Assembly (NCBI RefSeq): GCF_008727775.1
Contig: NZ_CP044232.1
Location: 1,798,001-1,862,000 of the forward strand
Reading direction: 5' to 3'
Source of the DNA: Microbacterium lushaniae
Lineage (GTDB): Bacteria > Actinomycetota > Actinomycetes > Actinomycetales > Microbacteriaceae
Length of the DNA: 64,000 nt
Shown: positions 1 to 10,300 of the stretch, in pieces
How the letters are laid out: each line of letters starts with the position of its first letter
Position numbering within the stretch: the stretch's first letter is position 1
Notes under the pieces: model-generated
Database searches by the model: none
What the model saw: only the letters and a program-made list of their open reading frames with translations
Told to the model about the DNA's origin: nothing
Program-made: the position numbers and the translations under genes

Positions 1-28
1 ACGGGCCGTGGGCCGCAAGACTGCCGGC

Positions 29-610
29 ATGGCATCCCCTTTCCTCTACTTCCCCGGGGAGCGGCTGTCGCAGGCGGAGCTGTCGGCGGCGTGCCTTGAC
101 GGCCACCTCATCGCGCTCGGTGAGGGATTCGTCCCCGCCGACCTGATCGAGACGGCGCCACTGCGGGCGGCGAGCCTGACTGCGCTGCTGGGCGACGCGC
201 TGGCGGCATCGCATCTGAGCGCCGCGTGGGTCTACGGCGGGGTGGATGACCCGCCCGCCCGCCACAGCGTGCAGCGGGCGGTGCTGCAGCGCCTGCACCA
301 CGTCATCGACCGGCGCGTAATCTACCACGATCCCAGGATCGGAGCCGGTGACCTGCGCCGCGTCGGCGGCGTCCTCGTGACCACGCCCGCGCGCACGGCG
401 GCCGACCTCGCCCGCACACCCGGTGACGGCCATCCCGAGGCGCTGCGCTCGTGGTCGGCACGAGACCCGGAGGTCGCCGAGCTGGGGCTGTCGTGGCTGG
501 CGGCGCATCCGCGCATCCCGCATCGGCGCCGCGCGGCGGAGCTGCTGGCCGAGCTGAGAGCTGCTGCCCGGCCGGAAGTGGATGCGGGTCAGGAGGAGGT
601 GACGCGGTAG
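29..610 (+). CDS. Hypothetical protein, AbiEi/DUF559-associated type
   Basis: About 193 residues from ATG 29; a GTG at 8 in the same frame would add seven. The frame may be open to the window edge, so the true start could lie outside. The middle reads like the C-terminal part of actinobacterial AbiEi-like proteins: a histidine/arginine-rich strand ([12 protein letters not shown]), then [17 protein letters not shown], which resembles the 'vTtplRTalDLar' signature of that group. No catalytic motif is visible. No partner toxin is in view, so a toxin-antitoxin role is not supported. The gene is convergent with rel and overlaps its 3' end by 22 nt. Being a gene is fairly secure; function is unknown. 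Confidence 0.6.
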   Translation: MASPFLYFPGERLSQAELSAACLDGHLIALGEGFVPADLIETAPLRAASLTALLGDALAASHLSAAWVYGGVDDPPARHSVQRAVLQRLHHVIDRRVIYHDPRIGAGDLRRVGGVLVTTPARTAADLARTPGDGHPEALRSWSARDPEVAELGLSWLAAHPRIPHRRRAAELLAELRAAARPEVDAGQEEVTR

Positions 611-2844
611 ACGTCGTAGACGGCGTCGATGCGGCGGACCGCGTTGAGGACGCGGTCCAGATGGACGGTGTCGCCCATCTCGAAGACGAACCGGCTGATC
701 GCGAGGCGGTCGTTGGTGGTCTGCACGGTGGCCGAGAGGATGTTGACGTGGTGCTCGCTGAGCACCCGGGTGACGTCGCTGAGCAGGCCCGAGCGATCAA
801 GCGCCTCGACCTGGATGTGGACGAGGAAGACGCTCTTGGACGTCGGGGCCCACTCCACCTCGATGATGCGTTCGGGGTCCTCGCGGAGGGACTTCACGTT
901 CGTGCAGTCGGCGCGGTGCACCGACACCCCGCTCCCGCGGGTGACGAATCCGACGATCTCGTCGCCGGGAACCGGGGTGCAGCACTTGGCGAGCTTGACC
1001 AGGATGTCGGGAGCCCCGCGCACGAGCACGCCGGAATCGCCTCCGCGCGGTGCTTTGCTGCGCCCGACCTGCGGCAGGTCGATGGGCCCGGTCGAGGTGT
1101 CGTTGGCTCCGACGAGGGCGGTGACCTTCTCGATGACCGACTGCGTCGAGACGTGGCCCTCCCCCACAGCCGCATACAGCGCGGCGACGTCCTCGTACCG
1201 CAGCTGGTGGGCCACCTCGGTGAAGGAGTCCTGGCTCATGAGGCGCTGCAGCGGCATGTTCTGCCGGCGCATCGCGCGTGCGATCGCCTCCTTGCCCTGC
1301 TCGATGGCCTCTTCGCGGCGCTCCTTGGTGAACCATCCGCGGATCTTGTTGCGCGCGCGGGTGCTCTGGACGAAGCTGAGCCAGTCCTGGCTGGGCCCGG
1401 CGTCGGGGTTCTTGGAGGTGAACACCTCCACCACATCGCCGCTCTTCAGCTCCGACTCCAGCGGCACGAGCCGGCCGTTGACCTTGGCGCCCATCGTGCG
1501 GTGACCGATCTCGGTGTGCACGGCATAGGCGAAGTCCACCGGCGTGGCACCGGCGGGAAGGCCGATCACACGGCCCTTGGGCGTGAAGACGTACACCTCC
1601 TTCGCGCCGATCTCGAACCGCAGCGCGTCCAGGAACTCGCCCGGATCGGCGGTCTCGGCCTGCCAGTCGGAGATGTGCGCCAGCCATGCCATGTCGGTGT
1701 CGACCGACTTGCCGTCGGTCTTGCCGCCGCCGGCCACCCGCTCCTTGTACTTCCAGTGCGCAGCGACGCCGTACTCGGCCTGCTGGTGCATCTCGTGCGT
1801 GCGGATCTGGATCTCCACCGTGCGGCCGCCCGGGCCGATGACGGTCGTGTGCAGCGACTGGTAGAGGTTGAACTTCGGCGTGGCGATGTAGTCCTTGAAC
1901 CGCCCCGGGAGCGGCGTCCACCGCGCGTGGATGGCGCCGAGCACCGCGTAGCAGTCGCGCACGGTGCCCACCAGCACGCGGATGCCGATGAGGTCGTAGA
2001 TGTCGTCGAACTCGCGGCCTCGCACGACCATCTTCTGGTAGACGGAGTACAGCTGCTTCGGCCTGCCGACCACGCGCCCGCGGATCCGCAGCTCGCGCAG
2101 GTCGGCGTCGACGGCGGCGATCACGTTCTGCACGTACTGCTCGCGCTGGGGCGTGCGCTGCTTCACGAGACTCTCGATCTCGGCGTACAGCTTCGGGTGC
2201 AGCACGGCGAAGGAGAGCTCCTCGAGTTCGCTCTTGATCGCCTGGATGCCGAGGCGGTGGGCGAGCGGAGCGTAGATCTCGAGCGTCTCGGTGGCCTTCT
2301 TCGCGGCCTTCTCCGGCGGCACGAAGCCCCATGTGCGCGCGTTGTGCAGCCGGTCGGCGAGCTTGATGACGAGGACGCGGATATCCCGCGACATCGCCAC
2401 GATCATCTTGCGGACGGTCTCGGCCTGGGCGCTCTCGCCGTACTTGACCTTGTCGAGCTTGGTGACGCCGTCCACGAGCATCGCGACCTCGTCGCCGAAC
2501 TCGGCCGCGAGTTCCGCGAGGGGGTAGCCGGTGTCTTCGACGGTGTCGTGCAGCAGGGCGGCCGCGATCGCCTTCGGTCCCAGTCCCAGGTCGGCGAGGA
2601 TCTGCGCGACCGCGAGGGGGTGGGTGATGTACGGCTCGCCGCTCTGGCGCTTCTGGCCCTCGTGCTTGCGCTCGGCGACCGCGTACGCGCGCTCGATGAT
2701 GCCGAGGTCGCCCTTGGGATGGTGCGTGCGCACGGTGCGAAGCAGCTGGTCGACGCCGTCGCGCTTGGCCGAACGGGAGAAGATGCGGGGAACGAGGCGG
2801 CGCAGGGACGAGGTCTGGGTCACCGGTGGCACGATCTCGGTCAT
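589..2844 (-). CDS. rel: Bifunctional (p)ppGpp synthetase/hydrolase Rel
   Basis: 751 residues, the usual length of actinobacterial Rel. It makes (p)ppGpp from ATP and GTP/GDP on starved ribosomes and also hydrolyses it. Visible in order: HD hydrolase domain with [10 protein letters not shown] (HD at about residues 99-100) and [11 protein letters not shown]; synthetase domain with [14 protein letters not shown] (about 275-290); TGS domain ([14 protein letters not shown], about 415-475); C-terminal ACT domain ending at the stop. The HD motif is intact, so hydrolysis should be retained. It is last in the minus-strand series yajC-secD-secF-rel, 57 nt after secF. Many actinobacteria carry apt between secF and rel; none is present here. 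Confidence 0.97.
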   Translation of the reverse strand: MTEIVPPVTQTSSLRRLVPRIFSRSAKRDGVDQLLRTVRTHHPKGDLGIIERAYAVAERKHEGQKRQSGEPYITHPLAVAQILADLGLGPKAIAAALLHDTVEDTGYPLAELAAEFGDEVAMLVDGVTKLDKVKYGESAQAETVRKMIVAMSRDIRVLVIKLADRLHNARTWGFVPPEKAAKKATETLEIYAPLAHRLGIQAIKSELEELSFAVLHPKLYAEIESLVKQRTPQREQYVQNVIAAVDADLRELRIRGRVVGRPKQLYSVYQKMVVRGREFDDIYDLIGIRVLVGTVRDCYAVLGAIHARWTPLPGRFKDYIATPKFNLYQSLHTTVIGPGGRTVEIQIRTHEMHQQAEYGVAAHWKYKERVAGGGKTDGKSVDTDMAWLAHISDWQAETADPGEFLDALRFEIGAKEVYVFTPKGRVIGLPAGATPVDFAYAVHTEIGHRTMGAKVNGRLVPLESELKSGDVVEVFTSKNPDAGPSQDWLSFVQSTRARNKIRGWFTKERREEAIEQGKEAIARAMRRQNMPLQRLMSQDSFTEVAHQLRYEDVAALYAAVGEGHVSTQSVIEKVTALVGANDTSTGPIDLPQVGRSKAPRGGDSGVLVRGAPDILVKLAKCCTPVPGDEIVGFVTRGSGVSVHRADCTNVKSLREDPERIIEVEWAPTSKSVFLVHIQVEALDRSGLLSDVTRVLSEHHVNILSATVQTTNDRLAISRFVFEMGDTVHLDRVLNAVRRIDAVYDVYRVTSS

Positions 2845-2901
2845 GTGGCCACCTCCCCTGTTCGCTTCGTAGCGCTCATCCTACGCCCGCGCCGATCCCG
2901 C

Positions 2902-3891
2902 TCAGGCCGGGACGCCGGCGCGCTCGCGCGACTCCCGCAGGCGTGCGTCGCGCTCCTTGAGCGCCGGCTCGCCCTCGCGCATGAGCGAGTACAGCGGGGC
3001 GGCGACGAACAGCGTCGAGTACGCCGCGACGATCGTTCCGACGAAGATCGACAGCGAGATGTCGCTGAGGGTGCGCGCGCCCAGCCAGATGGCGCCGATG
3101 AACAGGATCGCGCCCACCGGCAGCACGGCGACGACCGTCGTGTTGATCGAGCGGATGAGCGTCTGGTTGACGGCGAGGTTGACCGACTCCCCGAACGTGC
3201 GACCGGAGATCTCCCCGTCGTCGCTGGTGTTCTCCCGCACTTTGTCGAAGACGACCGTGGTGTCGTACAGCGAGTAGGACAGGATCGTGAGGAATCCGAT
3301 GACGGCGGCCGGTGAGATCTCGAAGCCGCACAGGGCGTAGATCCCCACCGTGATGATCAGGACGTCGACGACGCCGACCATCGCCGCCACCGACATCTTC
3401 CACGTGCGGAAGTACAGCGCGAGGATGAGGAAGGTCAGTGCGAGGAAGATCGCCAGTCCCCACAGCGACTGCCGGGTGACGTCGGCGCCCCACGACGGGC
3501 CGATGAACGACGCCGTGACCTCGGCGGTGGAGACGTCGTAGGCCTCGGCGAGGGCCGAGGAGACCTCGAGCGTCTCGGCGTTGCTCATCTGGTCGGTCTG
3601 CACGCGCACGGCGGAGTCGCCGACCGTGGTCACGCGGGTGGTCGCGTCGGCGACGACGGATTCGACCGCCTCGCTCGCGATCGTCTGGTCGGGCGCCGTG
3701 AGCCCGGACACGGTGAACTGCGATCCGCCGGTGAACTCGATGGACAGCTGCACGGGACGGAACAGCGGCACCAGCGCCGATCCGATCACGAGGATGGCGG
3801 CGATGATGAACCACAGCCGGCGGCGGCCGACGAAGGGGAACGACGTCTTGCCGGTGTAGAGGTCGTTACCGAGCTGACCCATGGTGCGCAT
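2902..3891 (-). CDS. secF: Protein translocase subunit SecF
   Basis: 329 residues. Inner-membrane partner of SecD that uses the proton gradient to help SecYEG release exported proteins. One N-terminal membrane segment (about 25-45), a periplasmic-type loop with EFTGGSQF, then a block of five membrane segments. The conserved motif LYDTTVVFDKVREN sits in the fourth transmembrane region. Start ATG 3891 shares one base with the secD stop (TGATG), indicating translational coupling. A second in-frame ATG nine bases downstream is possible. Confidence 0.97.
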   Translation of the reverse strand: MRTMGQLGNDLYTGKTSFPFVGRRRLWFIIAAILVIGSALVPLFRPVQLSIEFTGGSQFTVSGLTAPDQTIASEAVESVVADATTRVTTVGDSAVRVQTDQMSNAETLEVSSALAEAYDVSTAEVTASFIGPSWGADVTRQSLWGLAIFLALTFLILALYFRTWKMSVAAMVGVVDVLIITVGIYALCGFEISPAAVIGFLTILSYSLYDTTVVFDKVRENTSDDGEISGRTFGESVNLAVNQTLIRSINTTVVAVLPVGAILFIGAIWLGARTLSDISLSIFVGTIVAAYSTLFVAAPLYSLMREGEPALKERDARLRESRERAGVPA

Positions 3892-5612
3892 CAGTCGTCA
3901 TCCTCCTTGACGGCCGTGAGCGTATCGCCGCTCCGGCCCTTCGAGCCCGACAACTCGGCCTGTTTGCGTTCGGCGATCGTCTGGCGGCGCTGCGCCTCAC
4001 CGCGGGAGCGTGCCGCGCGGCCGCGCTCGGTCACGACCGGTGCACGGAACTGCGCCCGCCCCCGGTACACCGCACCCAGCGACTTCGGATCCATGCCCGA
4101 GAGCGGATGCCCCGATCCGAAGAAGCGCGTGCGTGCGAGCAGCTGCATCACCGGGTGGGTGAAGAGGATGAAGATGAGGATGTCGATGACGGTGGTGAGC
4201 CCCAGCGTGAACGCGAAGCCCTTCACGGTCGCGTCGGCGAGGATGTACAGCACGACGGCGGCGAGGATGTTGATGGACTTCGAGATGTAGATCGTGCGCT
4301 TGGCGCGAGACCATCCATCCTCCACCGCGCTGGTGATCGACTTGCCGTCGCGCAGCTCGTCTCGGATGCGTTCGAAGTACACGATGAACGAGTCGGCGGT
4401 GAATCCGATCGTCACGATGAGCCCGGCCACACCGGCCAGCGACAGGCGGAAGCCCATGCGCCACGCGAGGATGCACAGCGCGATGTAGGTCAGCACGCCC
4501 ATGACCGCGAGGGACGCGATGATGACCGAGCCCAGGGCGCGGTACACCACCAGCGAGTAGATGGCCACCAGCGCGAGCCCGATGAGACCGGCGATGAGGC
4601 CGATCTGCAGCTGCTGCGAGCCGAGGGTCGCCGAGATGGTGTCGGAGCTGACCACCGCGAAACTGAGCGGCAGGGCCCCGTACTTCAGCTGATCGGCGAG
4701 GGTCTTGGAGGACTCCTGCGTGAACGATCCGCTGATCGAGGGGTTCCCGTCGAGGATGATGCCGTTCATCTGGGGTGCCGAGAGCACCGACCCGTCCAGC
4801 ACGAAGGCGAACTGGTCCAGCGGCGGCGTGGCTCCGTACAGGCGCTGGCTGATCTTGCCGAAGACCTCGGTGCCCGCGTCGTTGAAGTCGAGGTTGACGA
4901 CCCAGCGGCCGTTCTGCGGGTCGACGCCGTTGGTCGCGTCATCGATCGACGTGCCGTCCAGCTCCACCGGCCCGAGGATGTACTTGATGGTCTGACCGGC
5001 GTCGCACGTGATGAGCGGCTGATCGGCGGGCGCGTCGGCGGGATCGTTGCCGGGGTTCGCGCAGTCGTACGCGAGGAACTGGGCCTGCAGCGCGGGGGTG
5101 ATCCACGCGAGGTCGCTGCCGTTGGTGGGCTCGGCCGTCGGGGTGGCCGGCAGCGCGGGATCGGGTGACGGGTAGGGCGTCTCGGCGCCGTCCTCGCCGA
5201 CGAACGTGGTCGCCGGCGCTCCGGCGTAGAGGACGGCGCGCAACTGCAGCTGCGCCGTCGCCTCGATGCGCTCGCGCGTCTCGGGGTCGGCCTCGCCGGG
5301 GATCTGGACGACGATGTTGCGTCCACCCTCGGTGGTGATGTCGGCCTCACCGACGCCCGTGGCATCCACGCGCTGACGGATGATCGTGACCGCCTGCTGC
5401 ATCTGCTCCGCCGACGGGGCAGCTCCGTCGGCGGTCTGCGCCTCCAGGATGATCTGCGTGCCGCCCTGCAGGTCGAGCGCGAGCTCGGGCGTCCAGGAAC
5501 TCTGCTGGAAGACGTGCACGCCCAGAGCGTTCACGCCGAACAGCACGGCCGTGATGACCAGCAGTCCAGTCAGCGCGCGCCACGCGGATCGAACGGGGGT
5601 GGAAGGCGCCAC
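3891..5612 (-). CDS. secD: Protein translocase subunit SecD
   Basis: 573 residues. Works with SecF and YajC in Sec-dependent export. N-terminal membrane anchor (about 14-34) followed by LDLQGGTQIILEAQ, the first signature. A large extracytoplasmic domain follows, with a proline/threonine-rich stretch around 150-165 (ALPATPTAEP) that looks like a linker insertion. The C-terminal half has a cluster of five membrane helices with GFTADSFIVYFERIRDEL. The tail is basic (RGRAARSRGEAQRRQ). It lies 33 nt downstream of yajC and overlaps secF by one base. Confidence 0.97.
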   Translation of the reverse strand: MAPSTPVRSAWRALTGLLVITAVLFGVNALGVHVFQQSSWTPELALDLQGGTQIILEAQTADGAAPSAEQMQQAVTIIRQRVDATGVGEADITTEGGRNIVVQIPGEADPETRERIEATAQLQLRAVLYAGAPATTFVGEDGAETPYPSPDPALPATPTAEPTNGSDLAWITPALQAQFLAYDCANPGNDPADAPADQPLITCDAGQTIKYILGPVELDGTSIDDATNGVDPQNGRWVVNLDFNDAGTEVFGKISQRLYGATPPLDQFAFVLDGSVLSAPQMNGIILDGNPSISGSFTQESSKTLADQLKYGALPLSFAVVSSDTISATLGSQQLQIGLIAGLIGLALVAIYSLVVYRALGSVIIASLAVMGVLTYIALCILAWRMGFRLSLAGVAGLIVTIGFTADSFIVYFERIRDELRDGKSITSAVEDGWSRAKRTIYISKSINILAAVVLYILADATVKGFAFTLGLTTVIDILIFILFTHPVMQLLARTRFFGSGHPLSGMDPKSLGAVYRGRAQFRAPVVTERGRAARSRGEAQRRQTIAERKQAELSGSKGRSGDTLTAVKEDDD

Positions 5613-5645
5613 GAAGTCAGCTCTCTGTACGTGGAAGCGGGAAGG

Positions 5646-6092
5646 TCAGGCCTGGGGCTTGTCCGTGGGCTCGCCGTCGGCGTCGCGTGCGCGCTTCTGG
5701 TCGTCGCTGATCGAGGTGACGTCACCGTCTGCGACTCCGGCGACGTACTCGGCCTCGGTCTCCTCGGCCTCGATGAAATCGTCCTCGGTGACGGTGTCTT
5801 CGGTGGCGTTCACGATGCGCAGGATGGCCTGGCTGTGCACCTTGATCTCGACGCCGGGGGCGATCTCCACGCGGGCGGGCTTGTCCAGGTCATCGGCGTC
5901 GTACTCGACGATGGTGCCGTACAGGCCGCCCTGCAGCAGCACCTCGGCGCCCGGCACGGTCTGGCGGGCCTTGGCCTCCATCTCGAGCTTCTGCTTCTGC
6001 ATGCGGCGGCGCGAGCTCCAGAACATGAAGACCAGGAGAAGGACGAGCAGGATGATGAGCCCGTAATTGGCGAAGAAGTCCGCGAGATCCAT
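5646..6092 (-). CDS. yajC: Preprotein translocase subunit YajC
   Basis: 148 residues. Accessory membrane component of the SecDF complex. A single N-terminal transmembrane helix (NYGLIILLVLLLVFMFW, about 9-26) is followed by a basic RRRMQKQK stretch and the family core with VLLQGGLYGTIVEYD. The C-terminal 50 residues are acidic and low in complexity (EAEETEAEY), common in actinobacterial homologues. First of the yajC-secD-secF-rel set, 77 nt after ruvB. Confidence 0.93.
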   Translation of the reverse strand: MDLADFFANYGLIILLVLLLVFMFWSSRRRMQKQKLEMEAKARQTVPGAEVLLQGGLYGTIVEYDADDLDKPARVEIAPGVEIKVHSQAILRIVNATEDTVTEDDFIEAEETEAEYVAGVADGDVTSISDDQKRARDADGEPTDKPQA

Positions 6093-6169
6093 CAGTCGGG
6101 CACCTTTCGGTTCGGGCGCGCCGCTGCGGCACTGCCATAAGGGAAGTTGGCGGCGATAGCCTTCAGCGA

Positions 6170-7195
6170 TTATAGGTCATGCAGTCGCAGCGCACCGTCG
6201 TCGGCGTGCACGCCCAGGTGCGCGGCGGCTGCCGGTGTCGCGATGCGCCCGCGCGGCGTCCGCCCCATGAAGCCGATGCGCACGAGATAGGGCTCGACGA
6301 CCGACTCGATCGTCTCCGCCTCCTCCCCCACGGCCACCGCGAGAGTCGACAGGCCCACCGGCCCGCCGCGGAACCGCCGGACGAGAGCGTCCAGCACGGC
6401 ACGGTCGAGGCGGTCGAGCCCGATGGAGTCGACGTCGTACAGGGTGAGGGCGGCGCCGACGGCATCGAGGTCGGCATCCAGCTCGCCGTGCACCACGAGA
6501 TAGTCGCGCACGCGCCGCAGCAGCCGGTTGGCGATGCGCGGGGTGCCGCGGGAGCGTCGCGCGATCTCGGCGCGTGCGAGCGGCGGAAGGGGGACGCCGA
6601 GCATCGCCGATGAACGTTCGACGACCCGCTCGAGCTCCTCCGGCTCGTAGTACTCCAGGTGAGCGGTGAACCCGAAGCGGTCGCGCAGGGGGTTGGGCAG
6701 CAGCCCGCTGCGGGTGGTCGCGCCCACGAGCGTGAACGGCGCGAGATCGAGCGGGATGCTCGTCGCGCCGGCGCCCTTGCCGACCATGATGTCGATGCGG
6801 AAGTCCTCCATCGCGAGGTAGAGCATCTCCTCGGCCGAGCGCGCCATCCGGTGCACCTCGTCGATGAAGAGCACTTCGCCCGGCGTGAGGCTCGACAGCA
6901 GCGCCGCCAGGTCGCCGGCGTGCTGGATGGCGGGGCCGCTGGACAGACGCAGCGGGCGCTCGCTCTCGTGGGCGACGATCATCGCCAGGGTCGTCTTCCC
7001 CAGTCCCGGAGGACCGGAGAGGAGGATGTGGTCGGGCGAGCGCTGCTGGATGCGCGCGGCGTCGAGCAGGAGCTGCAACTGACCGCGCACCTTGTGCTGG
7101 CCGACGAAATCGGCGAGGGACGTGGGGCGCAGAGCGCCCTCGATCGCGAGCTCGCCCTCGTCCTCGGGCGGGTCGGCGTCGCGCACGTCAACCAC
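6170..7195 (-). CDS. ruvB: Holliday junction branch migration helicase RuvB
   Basis: 341 residues. AAA+ ring motor that drives branch migration of Holliday junctions loaded by RuvA. Walker [13 protein letters not shown], Walker [11 protein letters not shown], sensor-type GATTRSGLL, arginine-finger region [16 protein letters not shown], and a C-terminal winged helix ending in a basic, glycine-rich segment ([13 protein letters not shown]). GTG start at 7195 overlaps the end of ruvA by 8 nt, so the two are coupled. Confidence 0.98.
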   Translation of the reverse strand: MVDVRDADPPEDEGELAIEGALRPTSLADFVGQHKVRGQLQLLLDAARIQQRSPDHILLSGPPGLGKTTLAMIVAHESERPLRLSSGPAIQHAGDLAALLSSLTPGEVLFIDEVHRMARSAEEMLYLAMEDFRIDIMVGKGAGATSIPLDLAPFTLVGATTRSGLLPNPLRDRFGFTAHLEYYEPEELERVVERSSAMLGVPLPPLARAEIARRSRGTPRIANRLLRRVRDYLVVHGELDADLDAVGAALTLYDVDSIGLDRLDRAVLDALVRRFRGGPVGLSTLAVAVGEEAETIESVVEPYLVRIGFMGRTPRGRIATPAAAAHLGVHADDGALRLHDL

Positions 7196-7808
7196 CGGCG
7201 GGCTCCCGACGTGCAGGCCCCAAGACCGACAGCGTCAGCCGCAGCAGCGCCTGCACCGACGCGCGATCAGCCTCGGATGCTCCGTCGGCGACGCTCGCGA
7301 CGGCCTCGGCGGCCACCCGCTCCGACCACCCCAGGCCGATGAGTGCCTGCGCCACCTGCGCGGGAATGGCGCCGGCGGCCCGTGCCGTCGCCGGCGCGGC
7401 CGACCGGGGCGGGGCGAGCTTGCCGGCCAGCTGGACGACGATCAGCTTGGCGGTCTTGGGGCCGATGCCGGAGACCCGCTTGAACGGGGCGTCGTCGTCG
7501 GCGGCCACGGCCTCGGCGATCTGCGGGACCGTGAGTGATGACAGCACGCCCAGCGCCGACTTCGGACCGACGCCGGTGACGCTGAGCAGCTGGCCGAACA
7601 CGACGAGCTCTTCGCGGGTCTCGAATCCGAACAGCGCGAGGGCGTCTTCGCGCACGATGAGGTTGGTGTGCAGGTGGATGTCGGAGCCGACGGCGATCGT
7701 CCGGGCGAGCTGCGGAACCACCGCGACGCTGAACCCGACGCCGCCGACGACGACGACGAGCGCGTCATCGTCGACGTGGGCGACGGCGCCCGTCAGTGAG
7801 GAGATCAT
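7188..7808 (-). CDS. ruvA: Holliday junction DNA helicase subunit RuvA
   Basis: 206 residues, family length. Tetramer that binds the four-way junction and recruits RuvB. N-terminal OB-fold ([19 protein letters not shown]), two helix-hairpin-helix stretches ([16 protein letters not shown] and [16 protein letters not shown]), a flexible alanine-rich linker (about 135-150), and a C-terminal three-helix domain ([15 protein letters not shown]) that contacts RuvB. It lies 9 nt after ruvC and overlaps ruvB. Confidence 0.97.
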   Translation of the reverse strand: MISSLTGAVAHVDDDALVVVVGGVGFSVAVVPQLARTIAVGSDIHLHTNLIVREDALALFGFETREELVVFGQLLSVTGVGPKSALGVLSSLTVPQIAEAVAADDDAPFKRVSGIGPKTAKLIVVQLAGKLAPPRSAAPATARAAGAIPAQVAQALIGLGWSERVAAEAVASVADGASEADRASVQALLRLTLSVLGPARREPAGG

Positions 7809-7817
7809 TCTCCGAGC

Positions 7818-8420
7818 CTACGTGCGAGTTCGCATCTTTGTTCGAGCGACACGCGTGGTGCGCTGCTCGGCGTCGCGCCACGCCTTCTGCGCCGGGGTGA
7901 GCGCGCCGCCCGTCGCCGCCGCGCTGCCGGGCCCCGACCGCCATGCATGACACAGAGCGAGGGCCAGGGCGTCGGCCGCGTCAGCGGGCTGCGGGAGCTC
8001 GTCCAGGCGCAGGACGCGGGCGACCATCGTCTGCACCTGCCGCTTGTCGGCCGAGCCGTATCCGGTCACGGCCGCCTTGACCTCACTGGGGGTGTGGGTG
8101 GCAGCGGGCAGGCCGTGCTCTGCGGCGAGGAGGAGCGCGATGCCGCTGGCCTGAGCAGTGCCCATCACGGTGTGCAGATTGTCCTGTGCGAAGACGCGCT
8201 CCACCGCCACCACGTGAGGCGAGTGCGCGGCGATCACCTCGCGCAGCCCGGCCGCGATCGCGGCGAGACGGCGCTCGATCGGCAGGTCGGTGGCCGAACG
8301 CACGACGCCCACGTGCACCAGCCGCGCGCTGCGGTCGGGGGCGACATCCACGATCCCCACGCCGCACCGGGTGAGTCCTGGGTCGATGCCGAGGACGCGC
8401 AGGGACGTGCGGGAAGTCAC
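7818..8420 (-). CDS. ruvC: Crossover junction endodeoxyribonuclease RuvC
   Basis: 200 residues. Mg-dependent resolvase that cuts Holliday junctions symmetrically. RNase H-like fold with the acidic residues visible: VLGIDPGLTRCG (first Asp), VVAVERVFAQDN (Glu), and the late Asp pair in DAADALALALCHAW. TGYGSADKRQVQTM is the conserved DNA-contacting stretch. The C-terminal tail (about 175-200) is basic and poorly conserved. Part of the ruvCAB unit, 67 nt after yebC. Confidence 0.97.
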   Translation of the reverse strand: MTSRTSLRVLGIDPGLTRCGVGIVDVAPDRSARLVHVGVVRSATDLPIERRLAAIAAGLREVIAAHSPHVVAVERVFAQDNLHTVMGTAQASGIALLLAAEHGLPAATHTPSEVKAAVTGYGSADKRQVQTMVARVLRLDELPQPADAADALALALCHAWRSGPGSAAATGGALTPAQKAWRDAEQRTTRVARTKMRTRT

Positions 8421-8487
8421 TCCCCCACGCTATGCCCGCGCGCCCGCTCCGCCCCGAGGCGCGCCCGGAGGGAGGTGCGCTACCGGC

Positions 8488-9249
8488 TCAGTCCTCGTCG
8501 TTCTCGAGCTCGGCCTGGACCTCGGGCGTGAGGTCGAAGTTGCTGAAGACGTTCTGCACGTCGTCGCTGTCTTCGAGCGCGTCGATGAGGCGGAACACCT
8601 TGCGAGCGGTGTCGGCGTCGATCTCCACCTTCAGATTGGGGACGAACTCCACGTCCGCCGACTCGTAGTCGATGCCGGCATCCTGCAGGGCGGTGCGCAC
8701 GGGGACGAGATCGGAGGCCTCGGTGATGACCTCGAAACCCTGCCCGTGGGGCTGGATCTCCTCGGCCCCGGCGTCGAGAACGGCGAGCATCACGTCGTCC
8801 TCCGTGGTGTTCTCGGACGACACCACGATGACGCCCTTGCGGGTGAAGTTGTAGGCGACGCTGCCGGGGTCGGCGAGGTTGCCGCCGTTGCGGCTGAGGG
8901 CCGTGCGCACCTCCGCGGCAGCCCGGTTCTTGTTGTCGGTCAGACACTCGATCATGAGGGCCACGCCGTTGGGGCCGTACCCCTCGTACATGATGGAGGT
9001 GTACTCGACGGCCTCCCCGCCGATGCCCGCTCCGCGCTTGATGGCGCGGTCGATGTTGTCATTGGGCACCGAGGTCTTCTTGGCCTTCTGCACAGCGTCG
9101 TACAGCGTGGGGTTGCCTGCGAGGTCGGCGCCGCCCATCTTGGCGGCGACTTCGATGTTCTTGATGAGCTTGGCGAACGACTTGGCACGGCGCGAATCGA
9201 TGATCGCCTTCTTGTGCTTGGTCGTCGCCCACTTGGAGTGGCCGGACAT
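8488..9249 (-). CDS. yebC: YebC/PmpR family DNA-binding regulatory protein
   Basis: 253 residues from ATG 9249. The frame is open much further upstream, but [14 protein letters not shown] is the near-invariant family N terminus, so the start is secure. Three-domain fold with the motif [14 protein letters not shown] in the middle and an acidic C terminus (ELENDED). Family members act as transcriptional regulators, and some have been linked to translation through polyproline stretches; which applies here cannot be told. The position upstream of ruvC is conserved in many bacteria. Confidence 0.96.
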   Translation of the reverse strand: MSGHSKWATTKHKKAIIDSRRAKSFAKLIKNIEVAAKMGGADLAGNPTLYDAVQKAKKTSVPNDNIDRAIKRGAGIGGEAVEYTSIMYEGYGPNGVALMIECLTDNKNRAAAEVRTALSRNGGNLADPGSVAYNFTRKGVIVVSSENTTEDDVMLAVLDAGAEEIQPHGQGFEVITEASDLVPVRTALQDAGIDYESADVEFVPNLKVEIDADTARKVFRLIDALEDSDDVQNVFSNFDLTPEVQAELENDED

Positions 9250-9282
9250 GCAGGCAATTCTATGCGGGGGCACAATGGGCGG

Positions 9283-10215
9283 ATGATCGCGCAGGCAAAT
9301 CCGCCGCCGACGGGGCGTGTCGCGTGGCACGATCTCCCCGCGGCGGTGCGGCGGACGATCATCGCCGCCGCAGGCGCTGATGTCGTCGCCAGCGATCTGG
9401 CAGCGACCGGCTTCAGTCCCGGTTTCGCGGGCGTGCTGCACCTGGCCGGCGGCGGGAGGCTCTTCGTGAAGGCCGGCGACGGGACCACCAACGCCGAGAC
9501 CTTCCGGCTGCACACGCGTGAGGCCGAGATCGCGCGCGCGCTTCCCGCCGGTGTCGCCCCGGCCCTGCGCTGGAGTCTCGTGCAGGACGGATGGGTCGTC
9601 CTGGCCTTCGACGCGGTCGACGGCCGCCACCCCGGCAACCCGTGGAGCGACGCCGACCTGGCGCGCATCCTCGCCGGCCACGCCGCGCTGGCCGCGCATG
9701 CGGCTCCCCCTGTGCTCGAACCCATCGGGCCGCGCCTGCGCGAATTGTTCGTCGGGTGGAGTCGCCTTCGGGCGGGCGGCGACGCACGCGTGCCCGCCTG
9801 GGCGGCCGCGCACGTCGGGGAATTCTCCCGGTGGGAGCGGGGGTGCGTGGCGGATGACGCAGGCGGTGACGCCATCGTGCACATGGACCTCCGCAGCGAC
9901 AACGTCCTCCTCGACGGCGACACCGTGCATGTGCTCGACTGGCCGCACGCCGGGCGCGGTGCGCCGTGGGTGGATGCGGTCTTCTTCGCCCCGACCGTGT
10001 CGCTGGAGGGCGGCCCCGCCGCCGCGGAGGTGTTCGCCCGCTCTCCTCTGGCGGCAGGCGCCGACCCGGACGCGGTGCGGCGCCTGGTCGCCGCATGGGC
10101 GGGCTGGATGCTGTGGTCATCGGGCCGGCCGCATCCCCCGGGCATCCCGCATCTGCGTGCATTCCAGGGCGCACAGGCCACCGTGACGCTGGAGTGGCTA
10201 CGGCAGCTGCTCTGA
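9283..10215 (+). CDS. Aminoglycoside phosphotransferase-family (kinase-like) protein
   Basis: 310 residues from ATG 9283, 33 nt from the divergent yebC start. Kinase-like fold: N-terminal [10 protein letters not shown] lysine strand, then the catalytic loop [15 protein letters not shown] with the H-x-D-x(4)-N pattern, followed by HVLDWPHAG supplying the metal-binding Asp. The family includes drug kinases, but also homoserine, fructosamine and choline kinases and many uncharacterised proteins. Substrate cannot be read from the sequence and there is no resistance context. Length and motifs are complete, so an active enzyme is likely. Confidence 0.8.
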   Translation: MIAQANPPPTGRVAWHDLPAAVRRTIIAAAGADVVASDLAATGFSPGFAGVLHLAGGGRLFVKAGDGTTNAETFRLHTREAEIARALPAGVAPALRWSLVQDGWVVLAFDAVDGRHPGNPWSDADLARILAGHAALAAHAAPPVLEPIGPRLRELFVGWSRLRAGGDARVPAWAAAHVGEFSRWERGCVADDAGGDAIVHMDLRSDNVLLDGDTVHVLDWPHAGRGAPWVDAVFFAPTVSLEGGPAAAEVFARSPLAAGADPDAVRRLVAAWAGWMLWSSGRPHPPGIPHLRAFQGAQATVTLEWLRQLL

Positions 10216-10300
10216 TCCGCTGCGCTGATCCCCCGGGCTCTGATGCACCGTCGCTGCGGGCGGCCTTGTCCCCCGTCTCGCCCGGGTCCACACTGACGTC

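Noticed and set aside
451..3315. Plus-strand open frame of more than 950 codons opposite rel and secF
   Set aside because: It is the antisense of clear rel and secF genes; its product is low-complexity Arg/Asp/Val-rich text with no family motif.
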